A DNA stretch of 64,000 nt. Origin: Cellvibrio sp. pealriver (lineage in GTDB: Bacteria; Pseudomonadota; Gammaproteobacteria; Pseudomonadales; Cellvibrionaceae). Both the position numbers and the translations under genes were made by a program. Positions 8,130 through 17,568 of the stretch are shown in pieces; positions within the stretch are counted from its first letter, which is position 1, and each line of letters begins with the position of its first letter. Location: NCBI RefSeq assembly GCF_001183545.1, contig NZ_KQ236688.1, positions 4,104,395 through 4,168,394 on the forward strand, written 5' to 3'. The notes beneath the pieces are model-generated. The model ran no database searches. It was not told the DNA's origin and saw nothing but the letters and a program-made list of their open reading frames with translations.

Positions 8130-10475
8130 CTACTTTTTCTTCATCGCCTGTTGCAACAGAGCACCCAAACTGCCGGTGCTGGCCGGTGCAGGATTATTTT
8201 TCTGCGCCGCGCGTTGTTGGTTTTGCGATGGTGAGCGCTCGCCACCCTTTTTACCCTCTACTTTTTCACCGGGCGTATCATCCAAACGCAATGAGAGGGC
8301 AATGCGTTTACGTGGTACATCCACTTCCATCACTTTCGCTTTGACGATATCGCCTGCTTTTACCGCCTCGCGTGGGTCTTTAATAAAATTATGTGAGAGC
8401 GCAGAGATATGCACCAGTCCGTCCTGATGTACACCAATATCCACAAATGCGCCGAAGTTGGTGACGTTAGTGACAGTGCCTTCCAAAATCATACCGGGAA
8501 CTAAATCGGTAATTTCTTCTACGCCATCCTGGAATTGCGCCGTTTTAAATTCAGGGCGCGGGTCGCGGCCTGGTTTATCCAATTCTTTAATGATGTCGGT
8601 AACCGTCGGAACACCAAATTTTTCGTCAGTGTAGTCTGCTGCTTTTAAGCTGCGCAGGAAGGATGAATCGCCAATCAAGCCTTTTAAATCGCGGCTATTT
8701 TTCTGTGCGATTTTTTCAACTACGGAATAGGATTCCGGGTGAACGGCAGACGCATCAAGCGGATTGTCGCCACCGGCAACGCGCAAAAAGCCTGCCGCTT
8801 GCTCAAAGGTTTTTTCACCAAAGCGTGGTACTTTTTTCAGCGCGGCGCGTGATGCAAACACGCCGTTTTGGTTGCGGAATTCTACAATGTTATTGGCGAG
8901 TGTAGTGTTCAAGCCGGATACACGTGCAAGCAGTGCAGCCGATGCCGTGTTCACTTCTACGCCCACCGCGTTTACGCAGTCCTCTACAACCGCATCAAGC
9001 GAGCGCGCCAATTGCGATTGCGAAACATCGTGTTGGTATTGGCCAACACCGATGGATTTTGGATCAATTTTTACCAATTCGGCGAGCGGGTCTTGCAAGC
9101 GGCGCGCAATAGAAATCGCCCCGCGAATAGTCACGTCCAAATCCGGAAATTCTTTCGCTGCGTATTCTGATGCTGAATAAACCGATGCACCGGCTTCACT
9201 AACGATTACAGCGCTGGCTTTGATTTCCGGATGGCGTTTGAGTACATCTTTGGCAAATTTTTCGGTCTCGCGCGATGCAGTGCCGTTACCAATTGCGATC
9301 AAACCGACATTATGTTTGTTGCACAGGTGAACCAGAATCGCTTCTGACTCGGCAATTTTATTGAGCGGCGGCGTTGGGTACATCACGCAGTGGTCAAGCA
9401 CTTTACCGGTTGCATCTACCACAGCGACTTTCACGCCGGTGCGCATGCCTGGGTCTAAACCTATGGTGGCTTTTTGGCCTGCAGGTGCGGCGAGCAACAA
9501 ATCTTTTAAATTGGATGCAAATACTTTTATCGCTTCTTCTTCGGCTTTTTCGCGCAGCTCACCCAGCAGATCAGTCTCCAAATGCGTGAGCAATTTTACT
9601 CGCCAGGTCCAGCGTACCACTTCAGCTAACCAGCCATCGGCGGCGCGGCCTTTATCCTGAATTTGCCAATGTTCGGCGATCATGGTTTCACAAGGATGGC
9701 CGATGCGTTGTTCTTCATCACCTACTTTAATACTGATGCTCAGTACGCCTTCGTTGCGACCGCGGAACATGGCCAGTGCGCGATGCGAAGGCACCGATTT
9801 AAGTGCTTCATCGTGCTCAAAATAATCGCGGAATTTTTGTACTTCTTGCGATGTGTCATTGGCTTTTTCGGGTACAGCACGTGCCGACAAGGTGGCTTCG
9901 TTGTGCAGGAAGTGACGCAGGCGGCCGAGCAATTCTGCATCTTCACTGAATTTTTCCATCAGGATGTATTTGGCACCGTCGAGCGCCGATTTCACATCAT
10001 TAATGCTGTGCTCAGCGTTGAAATACTTGGCGGCTTCTACTTCAGGAGCGAGTGTTGGGTCGGCTAGCAGTGCTTCTGCCAGTGGCTCCAGCCCCGCCTC
10101 TTTGGCGATCTGGCCTTTGGTACGGCGCTTGGGCTTGTAAGGCAGGTACAAATCTTCCAGGCGGTTTTTGGTATCGGCGATGGATACCTCATGTTCCAGT
10201 TCCGGCGTGAGTTTTCCTTGTTCGCCGATGGATTTCAGGATCGCCGCGCGGCGCTCTTCCAGCTCGCGCAGGTAGCGCAGGCGCTCTTCCAGTGTACGCA
10301 TTTGCGAATCATCCAGCCCGCCGGTCACTTCTTTACGATAACGCGAAATGAACGGCACGGTCGCGCCTTCATCCAGTAGCCCTACGGCTGCGCTAACTTG
10401 TTGTTCCTGAACGTTTAATTCATCGGCGATGCGTTTGGCAATGCTGGGTAAACTGGTCATAACGAAATGGCTCAT
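8130..10475 (-). CDS. tex: Tex family transcription accessory / RNA-binding protein
   Basis: Cytoplasmic nucleic-acid-binding protein of 781 residues, full length for Tex (YhgF). Order: helical N-terminal Tex region with [17 protein letters not shown], YqgF-like RNase H fold with [16 protein letters not shown] near residue 340, helix-hairpin-helix region ([14 protein letters not shown]), and a C-terminal S1 domain from about 658 ([21 protein letters not shown]). A basic Gln/Ala-rich tail follows. Tex is a conserved elongation/RNA-quality factor that affects toxin gene expression in some pathogens. Two starts are possible (ATG at 10475 or at 10460); neither has a clear Shine-Dalgarno. It is divergent from the DUF2884 pseudogene. 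Confidence 0.95.
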   Translation of the reverse strand: MSHFVMTSLPSIAKRIADELNVQEQQVSAAVGLLDEGATVPFISRYRKEVTGGLDDSQMRTLEERLRYLRELEERRAAILKSIGEQGKLTPELEHEVSIADTKNRLEDLYLPYKPKRRTKGQIAKEAGLEPLAEALLADPTLAPEVEAAKYFNAEHSINDVKSALDGAKYILMEKFSEDAELLGRLRHFLHNEATLSARAVPEKANDTSQEVQKFRDYFEHDEALKSVPSHRALAMFRGRNEGVLSISIKVGDEEQRIGHPCETMIAEHWQIQDKGRAADGWLAEVVRWTWRVKLLTHLETDLLGELREKAEEEAIKVFASNLKDLLLAAPAGQKATIGLDPGMRTGVKVAVVDATGKVLDHCVMYPTPPLNKIAESEAILVHLCNKHNVGLIAIGNGTASRETEKFAKDVLKRHPEIKASAVIVSEAGASVYSASEYAAKEFPDLDVTIRGAISIARRLQDPLAELVKIDPKSIGVGQYQHDVSQSQLARSLDAVVEDCVNAVGVEVNTASAALLARVSGLNTTLANNIVEFRNQNGVFASRAALKKVPRFGEKTFEQAAGFLRVAGGDNPLDASAVHPESYSVVEKIAQKNSRDLKGLIGDSSFLRSLKAADYTDEKFGVPTVTDIIKELDKPGRDPRPEFKTAQFQDGVEEITDLVPGMILEGTVTNVTNFGAFVDIGVHQDGLVHISALSHNFIKDPREAVKAGDIVKAKVMEVDVPRKRIALSLRLDDTPGEKVEGKKGGERSPSQNQQRAAQKNNPAPASTGSLGALLQQAMKKK

Positions 10476-10696
10476 ATTGCGGCTTGAATCGGAAAGGGCA
10501 CCATTATCGCCAAATAACGCGCCACTTCCAGACTTGTTTTTAGCCGGGGTTTATGGGTTGGAATCATGAATTGCCAATAATTTTTTATTGCAACTGAATC
10601 TGATTGTGCGTTCCCTGCGTCTCAGGATTTAGCTAGCGAAAAAACGCAATACAAGTCCGATAAAAGCAAATCAGGTTAAAGGCAAAAGGTGAGGGT

Positions 10697-11483
10697 ATGA
10701 AAATCGTAGTTGCCGGGTTGTGTGTGGCAATGGCCTGCAGTGTGCAGGCCGGCCAAAGCTGCAATATCAACGTGCAGGGTGATTTGAGTATTTCCAAAGA
10801 CGCGATCCGCGTTGCGGAAGAAGGGCGGCCAGTTTATGAAATTACCCGCGACAACACCCTGTTTGTGGATGGTGTGGCAGTGGTGTTGGATAGCGAACAA
10901 ACCGCACTGCTGGGCCGGTATGAATCGCAGTTGCGTGCACTGGTGCCGCAGGTGTAAAGGCGTGGCGGTGGAAGGCATCAATATGGCAGTGACAGCGCTT
11001 TCGATCACCATTGATGGGTTATTGGGTGAAGGGAATAAAGTGTCGCAGCAATTGCGCGATGAACTGAATGGTTTGAAGGGTGATGTGCAGCAATATTTTT
11101 CACCGGACAATACCATCAGGTTTAACGCCAAGGGTGATAGCACGCCCGATTTGTTAGGTGATTATTTTGCAACGCGTGTTGAGCGAATAGTTGAAACATC
11201 CGTACAGGAATCATTGGGTGATGTGTTGTTAGCCCTGGGTAGGGAAGTATTGGCCAGTGGTGGCGATATGGAAGCATTTGGCGTGCGGATGGAAAAGTTT
11301 GGCCAGCAAATGGAGCAGCAGATGAATGCAAAATCAGCTCTGCTTGAAACACGCGGCGCGGCCTTGTGCGACTCCATCCGGGCACTGGATGTGATTGAGG
11401 AGCAACTAAAAGTGAAGTTGCCGCAGGCGAGCCAATTTAATCTGTTGCAGGTGGAAACGCCTGCGCAAGTACACACAATTTAA
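10697..11483 (+). pseudogene. DUF2884 (YggN-like) gene split by a one-base frameshift
   Basis: Two adjacent frames together make one DUF2884-type periplasmic protein. The first (10697-10957) encodes a signal peptide (cleavage after VQAG) and 86 residues ending ALVPQV-stop. The second, without a start of its own, continues as KGVAVEGINMAVTALS from 10956 to 11483. Dropping one base (for example T10955) joins them into 261 residues, the expected family length. Causes could be a true inactivating mutation, an assembly error or, less likely, frameshifting; GTG-TAA offers no re-pairing for +1 slippage. The downstream frame still looks selected (no stops, sensible composition), so the lesion is recent or not real. 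Function of the family is unknown. Confidence 0.8.
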
Positions 11484-11539
11484 GTTCACCTAATGGTGCA
11501 ATTTGTTGGTTATCCGTTGATTATTTTTTGAGGTTTATT

Positions 11540-12310
11540 ATGTTAATTCGCTCTCTATCATTTGCACTGGTTAGCGTGTTTGTCGCGGCTAATGTGCAAG
11601 CAGAAATCGTTGCCAAAACCTATCCCGTAAAAGATTTTTCTGAATTTGTCAGCGGTGGAAATACCTCTGTTGAGATCACCCAGGACGGCACTGAGTATTT
11701 GCGTGTCGAGGCAGAAGCAGAAGTGATGAAGCGTATCAAGGTCGATCAAACCGGAAAGCGCGTCAGCGTGTGGGCAAAAGGGGAGCCGGGATTTTTCAAT
11801 TGGTTTAATCACAGCAATGAGCCCGTGCGCATCGTATTGCGTGTTAAAAAATTGGAATACCTGGAAATTTCCGGTGGCGCACGCGCTAATGTAGGTGATT
11901 TACAGAGCGATATTTTCCGGCTTGGCGTGAGCGGTGCGGGCAATGTGGAATTTGCCGGCCTTAATGCTGGGGAGTTGATTGTGGATTTGTCGGGTGCGGC
12001 CAATGTAAAACTGAATGCACTCAACAGCAAACGTCAGGATTTTGATTTATCCGGTGCATCAAACGTGGATATACGTGCAGAGGGGAACACCCAGTCATTG
12101 GAAGTGACTGCCAGCGGCGCGAGCAATTTCCGCGGCAGAAAATTAACTGCAAAAGACGCTAATTTGGGTGCGAGTGGTGCATCGCATGTTGAAGCATCAG
12201 TCACTGATGTGCTCACGGCAGAGGCGAGTGGCGCATCCAGTATTGATTACTACGGCGATCCAAAAGCAAAAACCAATTCCAGTGGTGCCAGCCACGTCAA
12301 TGCACATTAA
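11540..12310 (+). CDS. DUF2807 (GIN domain) secreted adhesin-like protein
   Basis: 256 residues. Signal peptide of about 20 residues (LIRSLSFALVSVFVAANVQA). The mature protein is a DUF2807 'putative auto-transporter adhesin, head GIN domain': repeated SGA(S/A/G)N and SGASHV turns at about 20-residue spacing from residue 115 to the end indicate a beta-helix. I choose the ATG at 11540, with GAGG six bases upstream, over the TTG at 11528. The function of these envelope proteins is unknown. The last 14 bases overlap the 3' end of the convergent GGDEF gene. Confidence 0.85.
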   Translation: MLIRSLSFALVSVFVAANVQAEIVAKTYPVKDFSEFVSGGNTSVEITQDGTEYLRVEAEAEVMKRIKVDQTGKRVSVWAKGEPGFFNWFNHSNEPVRIVLRVKKLEYLEISGGARANVGDLQSDIFRLGVSGAGNVEFAGLNAGELIVDLSGAANVKLNALNSKRQDFDLSGASNVDIRAEGNTQSLEVTASGASNFRGRKLTAKDANLGASGASHVEASVTDVLTAEASGASSIDYYGDPKAKTNSSGASHVNAH

Positions 12311-13610
12311 CCGCGTTTTGTTTTGCTGCGTACATGGCGTTATCGGCATGGCGCAGCAAGGCCTGGTCGGTGTCACCGTCTAACGGATAGTGTGCGATTC
12401 CTATGCTGGGCATGATGCGTACCATTTGCCCTTGTAGATCAAATGCTTCTTGAAAAACATCCCGGATTTTTTGCACAACCGTAATGCTTTGTTCGGGGTA
12501 ATCCAGATTTTCCAGCAATATGACAAATTCATCGCCGCCAAACCTGACTACGGTATCGCACTCGCGCACACAGGATTCCAAACGGCGCGCTGCCTGCTCT
12601 AGCAGAACATCACCTGCAGTGTGCCCGTAGTTGTCATTCACGGCTTTGAATTTATCCATATCCAAATACAGCAGTGAAAAGATGACTTGATGGCGTTTGG
12701 CGCGCGCCATGGCCGAATGAATACGATCATAAAATAAGGTGCGGTTGGGGAGCTTGGTCAGTTGGTCGTAAAGCGCAAGATGCTCCAGTCGCGCCATCAT
12801 TTGTTTGCGCTCAACCGCAGCGGCGATTTGTGTAGAGACAAATTGCAATAATTCCAGATTTTTTTCGCTGTAATGCTGTTGTGCAGAATAACTTTTTAAT
12901 ACCAGTGCGCCCAACACGCCTGAGTGTGATTTCAGTGGTACACCCAGCCAGCTTTGCAGTGCCATACGCTCATGCATGGCGTTGTAAAGACAGGCTTCGT
13001 TTTTATGTAGCACTTTATTTAACAGTTGATTGCTCGTTTCGCTGCTGTCATTGCCAAAATCCATCACCACTTGTTCGCGTGAATAAGGAAGGCTGACAGC
13101 AGCAGAAGATTTATCGCGCAATGCAATCGCGAAATTATCGGCCGGTAACAACTCACTGATAATGCGATGGATTTGCGCGAAGAGTGTGTTTAAGTCCTGC
13201 GTATTATGGGATGCCTCGGCAATCGCAAACACGGCTTGTTGAATGCTTTCGGCATGTTTGCGTCGGGTGATATCGCGCGCTACAGCTACCCTGCATTGGT
13301 CTGCTTCTGACCACCGTGCCGACCACATGATATGCACTATTTCGCCGTCTTTGCGGATATAGCGATTTTCAAAATGAGGTTGGGGTTCGCCCGCCATAAT
13401 TCCGGCAACTGTGTGCAGTGTGCGTTGACGGTCATCCGGGTGCATCAAGTCCAGCATTTGCCTGCCCATCATCTCCATTTGGCTGTAACCGAAAATTTGT
13501 TCGGCACTGGGGCTCACATACAAAAAGTGACCTTGTTTATCCACCACGCAGATGGCATCAACCAGCAGGTCAACATATTTGCCCAAGGCAGGGAAAGAGG
13601 GGGCATTCAT
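12297..13610 (-). CDS. PAS-GAF-GGDEF diguanylate cyclase
   Basis: Cytoplasmic sensor cyclase of 437 residues predicted to make c-di-GMP from two GTP. PAS domain about 10-115 (IFGYSQMEMMG, then the PAC part VAVARDITRRKHAE), GAF domain about 130-268 (SWLGVPLKSHSGVLGALVL), GGDEF domain about 275-437. The active site GGDEF is intact at 358-362, and an RxxD inhibitory site (RECD, 349-352) stands five residues upstream, so product inhibition is expected. No membrane segment is present, so it senses a cytoplasmic or diffusible signal. Upstream is the YtrA operon, divergently oriented. It shares a 14-base convergent overlap with the DUF2807 gene. Confidence 0.93.
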   Translation of the reverse strand: MNAPSFPALGKYVDLLVDAICVVDKQGHFLYVSPSAEQIFGYSQMEMMGRQMLDLMHPDDRQRTLHTVAGIMAGEPQPHFENRYIRKDGEIVHIMWSARWSEADQCRVAVARDITRRKHAESIQQAVFAIAEASHNTQDLNTLFAQIHRIISELLPADNFAIALRDKSSAAVSLPYSREQVVMDFGNDSSETSNQLLNKVLHKNEACLYNAMHERMALQSWLGVPLKSHSGVLGALVLKSYSAQQHYSEKNLELLQFVSTQIAAAVERKQMMARLEHLALYDQLTKLPNRTLFYDRIHSAMARAKRHQVIFSLLYLDMDKFKAVNDNYGHTAGDVLLEQAARRLESCVRECDTVVRFGGDEFVILLENLDYPEQSITVVQKIRDVFQEAFDLQGQMVRIMPSIGIAHYPLDGDTDQALLRHADNAMYAAKQNAVNVH

Positions 13611-13765
13611 AATCTACATCCATCAGAACGGCCAAGGTAAACAGGCTGGCCTCATATTCTACATAGCATAGTCAGGCACACGGCGGATTAAAACCTGGCG
13701 GCCAACTTTTATGTTAGGCGGTGTATTGGGCTTGGTGAAATTGGGGGGTTGTTTTAATCTGTTAT

Positions 13766-13789
13766 GGTGTTATATTTGTGTATAACACC
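13766..13789. promoter_or_regulatory. Perfect palindrome, candidate YtrA-family operator (GGTG-N16-CACC)
   Basis: Perfect nine-base arms GGTGTTATA/TATAACACC with a six-base spacer, 48 bases before the first gene of the GntR/ABC operon. The spacing equals GGTG-N16-CACC, which I recall as the operator described for a Xanthomonas YtrA-subfamily GntR regulator. The operon encodes such a regulator, so autoregulation is the simplest reading; the link is inferred. Confidence 0.65.
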
Positions 13790-13836
13790 AGTTGGTGTGA
13801 AATGTGTTGATTGGTCTTCATCATAAGGAGCGGGAT

Positions 13837-14229
13837 ATGTCGGATGTGGTAGTGGGAGTAACAAAAGTGCAGATGATATTGCTGAGGGCAATGTATCTGC
13901 TGATTGTGGTTGGGTTGGGGTTAACTATTTGGCCATCGATTATTGTTCCGGACGCGCGTATTGCTGATCCGCATTCGGTCATCCAATCCATGTTGGGCGC
14001 GTTTTCTCTATTGGCGCTGGTCGGGCTGCGTTACCCATTACAGCTGTTGCCTATTTTGTTGTTTGAATTGATGTGGAAAACCTTATGGGTGTTGGTATTT
14101 GCACTTCCAGTGTGGTTGCAAACAGGGCTTGATGAATATGCCAAAGGTGTTTTGTTTGCGTGTGTGATGGGTATTGTGCTGACGCCTTTTATTATTCCCT
14201 GGCGTTATGTAATGGCGAAGCTGCGTTAG
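13837..14229 (+). CDS. Hypothetical four-helix membrane protein, first gene of the YtrA-type operon
   Basis: 130 residues, nearly all hydrophobic, with four predicted membrane helices (about 12-32, 48-66, 70-92, 100-120) and a short basic C-terminus (WRYVMAKLR). I use the ATG at 13837, which has AAGGAG about seven bases upstream; the longer GTG start adds only untranslated leader. I do not recognise the family. Its position right behind the candidate operator and ahead of the TPR protein, GntR regulator and ABC genes suggests an accessory membrane part of that system. Confidence 0.7.
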   Translation: MSDVVVGVTKVQMILLRAMYLLIVVGLGLTIWPSIIVPDARIADPHSVIQSMLGAFSLLALVGLRYPLQLLPILLFELMWKTLWVLVFALPVWLQTGLDEYAKGVLFACVMGIVLTPFIIPWRYVMAKLR

Positions 14230-14293
14230 TGTGAACGCACACGGCTGAATGAATGCGGATGAATAGGCACTTATTGCTAGAGGAGTTGATGTA

Positions 14294-15328
14294 ATGAAGG
14301 AAATGTTCTTGTTTTTAAATAAAAAAATCAGTGTTGGCGCAAGCGTGTTTTTGTTCCCGGCAATGGTAGTTGCGGCGGATTCGTCGCATGTCGCTGATGC
14401 AGAGGCAGAAAATACCAATGCCGGAGTTCAGGCTTATCTTGAAGGGCGTTATGACGATGCCGAGCAGTTTTTTTTAGGTCATACGAAAACCGCAGCAAGT
14501 AAAAATGAGTCACTTATTTTTCTGGGCAGGATCGCCATTATGCGCGGTGATACGGAATTGGCGGTAAATTACGTTGAGCAAGCTTTGGCTATTGGCCCTA
14601 ATTCAGCGGAAGAAGTGAAAATTTCTGGCGATGTTTATTGCAATCAGGCGCAAGGGGCATCGATTTTTACTGCACTGAAATTAGCAAAAAAATGTGCGGC
14701 ACAATATGAGGCTGCATTACAGATAGATGCTAACAATATAGAGGCTTTAGCTGCTGCGGCACGCTTTTATCTCAGCGCGCCCTCTATTGCCGGAGGATCA
14801 ACCAAAAAAGGTGCCGAGTATTTACAGCGCTTGCAGCAGTTGTCTCCTGAGGATGCAGATACTTATAAAATTCATAGTCTGGAGCAAGACGGAAAAACCG
14901 ATGCTGCGCTGCAATTAGCAGATGAGTTAAGCGGTAAAACATTCAATTCGGCAATTAATCAATATGAAGTTGCGCATTTTTATCGGGATAAAAAAGTATT
15001 CGACAAAGCAAAACGTCTGTTTGAATCCGTTTCCAATACGCCCGTTAGCGTCAAAACCAAATGGCATATCCATGACAGCCTGCTCCAGTTAGGGGAAATT
15101 GCCATTATGGAAAACGACTTTGACAAGGGCATTGAGTATATTGAGCGGTATCAATCGAAGAACAAAAACCCAAAAGATCCGCATTATTTTTGGGCATCCT
15201 GGAGTTTGGCAAAGGCGTATAAGTCGGTAGGCAATACGGAAAAATATGCGCTGTTGGTTAATAAAATAAAGTCGGAGGACTATCAAAAAGATAAGGCCTT
15301 CTCCAAAGAGTTTGAAGCCAATATATAA
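14294..15328 (+). CDS. Secreted TPR-repeat protein
   Basis: 344 residues with an N-terminal signal peptide (cleavage near VVAADS). The mature part is a run of tetratricopeptide-like helix pairs: AYLEGRYDDAEQFF, IAIMRGDTELAVNYVEQAL, AAQYEAALQIDANNIEAL and, near the C-terminus, IAIMENDFDKGIEYIERY. It is probably a periplasmic protein-binding scaffold. The start has GAGG about ten bases upstream. Within the operon it precedes the GntR regulator by a few bases. A role in sensing or assembly for the ABC system is inference from position. Confidence 0.78.
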   Translation: MKEMFLFLNKKISVGASVFLFPAMVVAADSSHVADAEAENTNAGVQAYLEGRYDDAEQFFLGHTKTAASKNESLIFLGRIAIMRGDTELAVNYVEQALAIGPNSAEEVKISGDVYCNQAQGASIFTALKLAKKCAAQYEAALQIDANNIEALAAAARFYLSAPSIAGGSTKKGAEYLQRLQQLSPEDADTYKIHSLEQDGKTDAALQLADELSGKTFNSAINQYEVAHFYRDKKVFDKAKRLFESVSNTPVSVKTKWHIHDSLLQLGEIAIMENDFDKGIEYIERYQSKNKNPKDPHYFWASWSLAKAYKSVGNTEKYALLVNKIKSEDYQKDKAFSKEFEANI

Positions 15329-15366
15329 CCTTAGTGACAAGGATGTCGATCAGCCATGAGATGCAA

Positions 15367-15735
15367 ATGACAATGAATTGGAATGATGACCAACCTATTT
15401 ATCGACAGCTGCGCGAAAAAATCGCAGCGTTGATCTTATCCGGCGCGATTAAAGAAGGGGAGCCTTTACCTTCGGTTCGTCAGGTATCGAGCGATTATCA
15501 AATTAATCATATTACCGTCAGTAAAGCTTATCAGGAGTTGGTAGATATGGGACTGGTTGAAGCGCGGCGCGGTATGGGTATGTATGTGCTCGATGGTGCA
15601 CAACAAAAACTACACGGGATTGAAAAGGAAAAATTCATTTCTACCGAAATTCCGGCGTTGGTGCAACGTATGCGTCAGCTGGGCGTGAGCAAAAAAGAAT
15701 TGATCGCTGCATTGCAAGCGGTTCAAGGAGAATAA
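15367..15735 (+). CDS. GntR family regulator, YtrA subfamily
   Basis: Short GntR repressor of about 122 residues: an N-terminal winged helix-turn-helix (QPIYRQLREKIAALI, then LPSVRQVSSDY and ITVSKAYQELVDMGLVEARRGMGMYV) with only a short helical C-terminal dimerisation tail and no large effector domain. That size defines the YtrA subfamily, usually linked to ABC transporters in the same operon. Several starts are in frame (GTG 15334, ATG 15343, 15361, 15367, 15373); I prefer 15367 because GAG lies six bases upstream and it yields the usual N-terminus. It ends one base before the GTG of the ATPase gene. It likely represses its own operon through the palindrome at 13766-13789. Confidence 0.87.
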   Translation: MTMNWNDDQPIYRQLREKIAALILSGAIKEGEPLPSVRQVSSDYQINHITVSKAYQELVDMGLVEARRGMGMYVLDGAQQKLHGIEKEKFISTEIPALVQRMRQLGVSKKELIAALQAVQGE

Positions 15736-15736
15736 G

Positions 15737-16615
15737 GTGAATCAAGTCATTAGTGCACAAGGTGTCAGCAAGCATTACGGAAAAAAGGTAGCGCTTGATA
15801 ATGTAAATTTGCAAATAGCATCAGGAAAAATCGTTGGGCTTATTGGCCCTAACGGTGCGGGCAAAACCAGTTTGCTGAAAGGTGTTTTGGGCTTGGCTCC
15901 TGTTGACGGCGAGCTTAGTGTTTTAGGAATGAACCCCCAGCGCGAGCGAGTGAAATTATTAGAGCGCGTTTCCTTTATTGCCGATACCGCCACGCTGCCG
16001 CAGTGGATCAGCGTGCGCGAGTTGATCGCTTACACCGAAGGCGTTCATCCGCGTTTTAGTCGTACGCAGTGTTTAAAATATCTTGCGGAAACTTCTATTG
16101 CACTGACCGATAAAGTCAGGTCGCTCTCCAAGGGTATGGTTACCCAATTGCATTTGGCATTGATTATGTCGATTGATAGTGAGCTATTGGTATTGGATGA
16201 GCCGACCTTGGGCTTGGATATTCTCTATCGCAAACAGTTTTATGAAAACTTGTTAAATAATTATTACGATGACCAGAAAACCATTTTGATTACTACGCAT
16301 CAAGTAGAAGAAATCGAAACTATCTTGACGGATCTGGTGTTTATCAATCAGGGTAAAATTGTGTTGGATACCAGCATGGAACAAGTTGCTGCGCAATATG
16401 TGGAGTTGCATGTGGATGCCAATTACAAAGATCATGCGTTGGCGCACAACCCTATTCACAGTCGTCGCTTATTGGGCGGGTTCAGTATGTTGTTTGAACC
16501 TAATGAACAACAGCGCGAATCGCTGGCGCAATTGGGTAAGCTCACTACGCCGAGCTTAAGTGAATTATTTGTGGCAAAAATAAAACCACAGCATGTGGCG
16601 AAGGAGGTTGCGTAA
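15737..16615 (+). CDS. ABC transporter ATP-binding protein
   Basis: 292 residues, GTG start with AAGGAG just upstream. Walker A GPNGAGKT is at about 37-44, an atypical signature LSKGM(V)TQLHLAL replaces LSGGQ near 133, and Walker B LLVLDEPTLGLD is near 154. The H-loop is in TTHQVEE. The C-terminal 70 residues form an extra domain often seen in YtrB/CcmA-like ATPases of YtrA operons. Partner is the following permease, with which it overlaps by one base (TAATG). The substrate is unknown; B. subtilis relatives act in cell-wall or antibiotic response. Confidence 0.88.
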   Translation: MNQVISAQGVSKHYGKKVALDNVNLQIASGKIVGLIGPNGAGKTSLLKGVLGLAPVDGELSVLGMNPQRERVKLLERVSFIADTATLPQWISVRELIAYTEGVHPRFSRTQCLKYLAETSIALTDKVRSLSKGMVTQLHLALIMSIDSELLVLDEPTLGLDILYRKQFYENLLNNYYDDQKTILITTHQVEEIETILTDLVFINQGKIVLDTSMEQVAAQYVELHVDANYKDHALAHNPIHSRRLLGGFSMLFEPNEQQRESLAQLGKLTTPSLSELFVAKIKPQHVAKEVA

Positions 16616-17544
16616 TGTTTGCAAAGCGTGTGGCGGTGCAGTTGAAACGTGAATACTGGGAGCACCGCAGTTTATTTGTGTTTTTGCCTTTGGTGTGTGT
16701 GTTATTGGTGACGGGTTTTTGGGTGTTGGCGGTTATTAGTGATCCCGTCATTACCCAGCAAAAAGGATCAGATTTTCATTTTCTGGATCCTCGCGTTCAG
16801 GAAATGTTAAAGCCGGACGAAACCGGTAGCGGTTATAAAATCAATTATGACAATAAATCCGTAGTGGGTTTTATTGTTGCGTTTCAGCAGTTTATAGGAT
16901 GGTGGTTTTTTACTGTCATCAGCGTGTTTTTAGCCTTGTATTACTGTTCATCTTGTTTGTTTGCTGACCGCAAAAGTCGCGATATTTTATTTTGGCGCTC
17001 CATGCCTGTGAGCGAACCATTCAATGTGTTGATTAAATTGGTTGTGGCTGCAGCGAGCGTTCCTCTGTTGACCTTGTTGATGAATACACTGACGAGCCTG
17101 GTGTTATTGCTGGTGATGAGTGCGTGGTTGGGTGACTTGGGGCAATTCACTACAGCGTTACAAGCATTGCCACTTTTAGGTAGCTATTTCCTGGGAAGTG
17201 TTGGGTTAGTGCCACTGTTACTGCCTTTATTTGCCTGGGCGATGCTGGCATCGGCCTATACCAAAAAATCGCCTTTTTTAGCGGCAACGTTTATTCCGTT
17301 GCTCTTGTTGGTTGCCGATCGTTTTCTTCATTATTTTATGGGAATCAACATTCATATTTATGAATTGGTAAAAACCTATTTTAAAACGATTGCCGAAGCC
17401 ATACAGATGTCGTTTGGCGATGCCGGTAATGGCTATGTGAGTTTTACGTTTAACTACTCTATAGATGTCGCAATCTATTGTGTGATTGTGGCGATGTTGT
17501 TGGGTGTAGTGATATGGCTGCGCAATAGCCGCTACGAGATTTAA
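16615..17544 (+). CDS. ABC transporter permease of the YtrA-type operon
   Basis: 309 residues with six hydrophobic segments (about 20-40, 85-108, 135-165, 180-205, 215-240, 285-303) and an extracytoplasmic loop after the first. The segment after the second helix (LFADRKSRDILFWRSMPVS) is typical of ABC-2 permeases. It is translationally coupled to the ATPase gene by a one-base overlap. Together they form a two-component exporter or lipid/peptide-stress transporter, cargo unknown. Confidence 0.85.
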   Translation: MFAKRVAVQLKREYWEHRSLFVFLPLVCVLLVTGFWVLAVISDPVITQQKGSDFHFLDPRVQEMLKPDETGSGYKINYDNKSVVGFIVAFQQFIGWWFFTVISVFLALYYCSSCLFADRKSRDILFWRSMPVSEPFNVLIKLVVAAASVPLLTLLMNTLTSLVLLLVMSAWLGDLGQFTTALQALPLLGSYFLGSVGLVPLLLPLFAWAMLASAYTKKSPFLAATFIPLLLLVADRFLHYFMGINIHIYELVKTYFKTIAEAIQMSFGDAGNGYVSFTFNYSIDVAIYCVIVAMLLGVVIWLRNSRYEI

Positions 17545-17568
17545 CCATCATTAAAATGGATTATATTT

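Noticed and set aside
10945..10960. Programmed +1 frameshift in the DUF2884 gene
   Set aside because: GTG followed by TAA offers no re-pairing in the +1 frame, and no upstream Shine-Dalgarno-like stimulator as in prfB is seen; mutation or sequence error is simpler.
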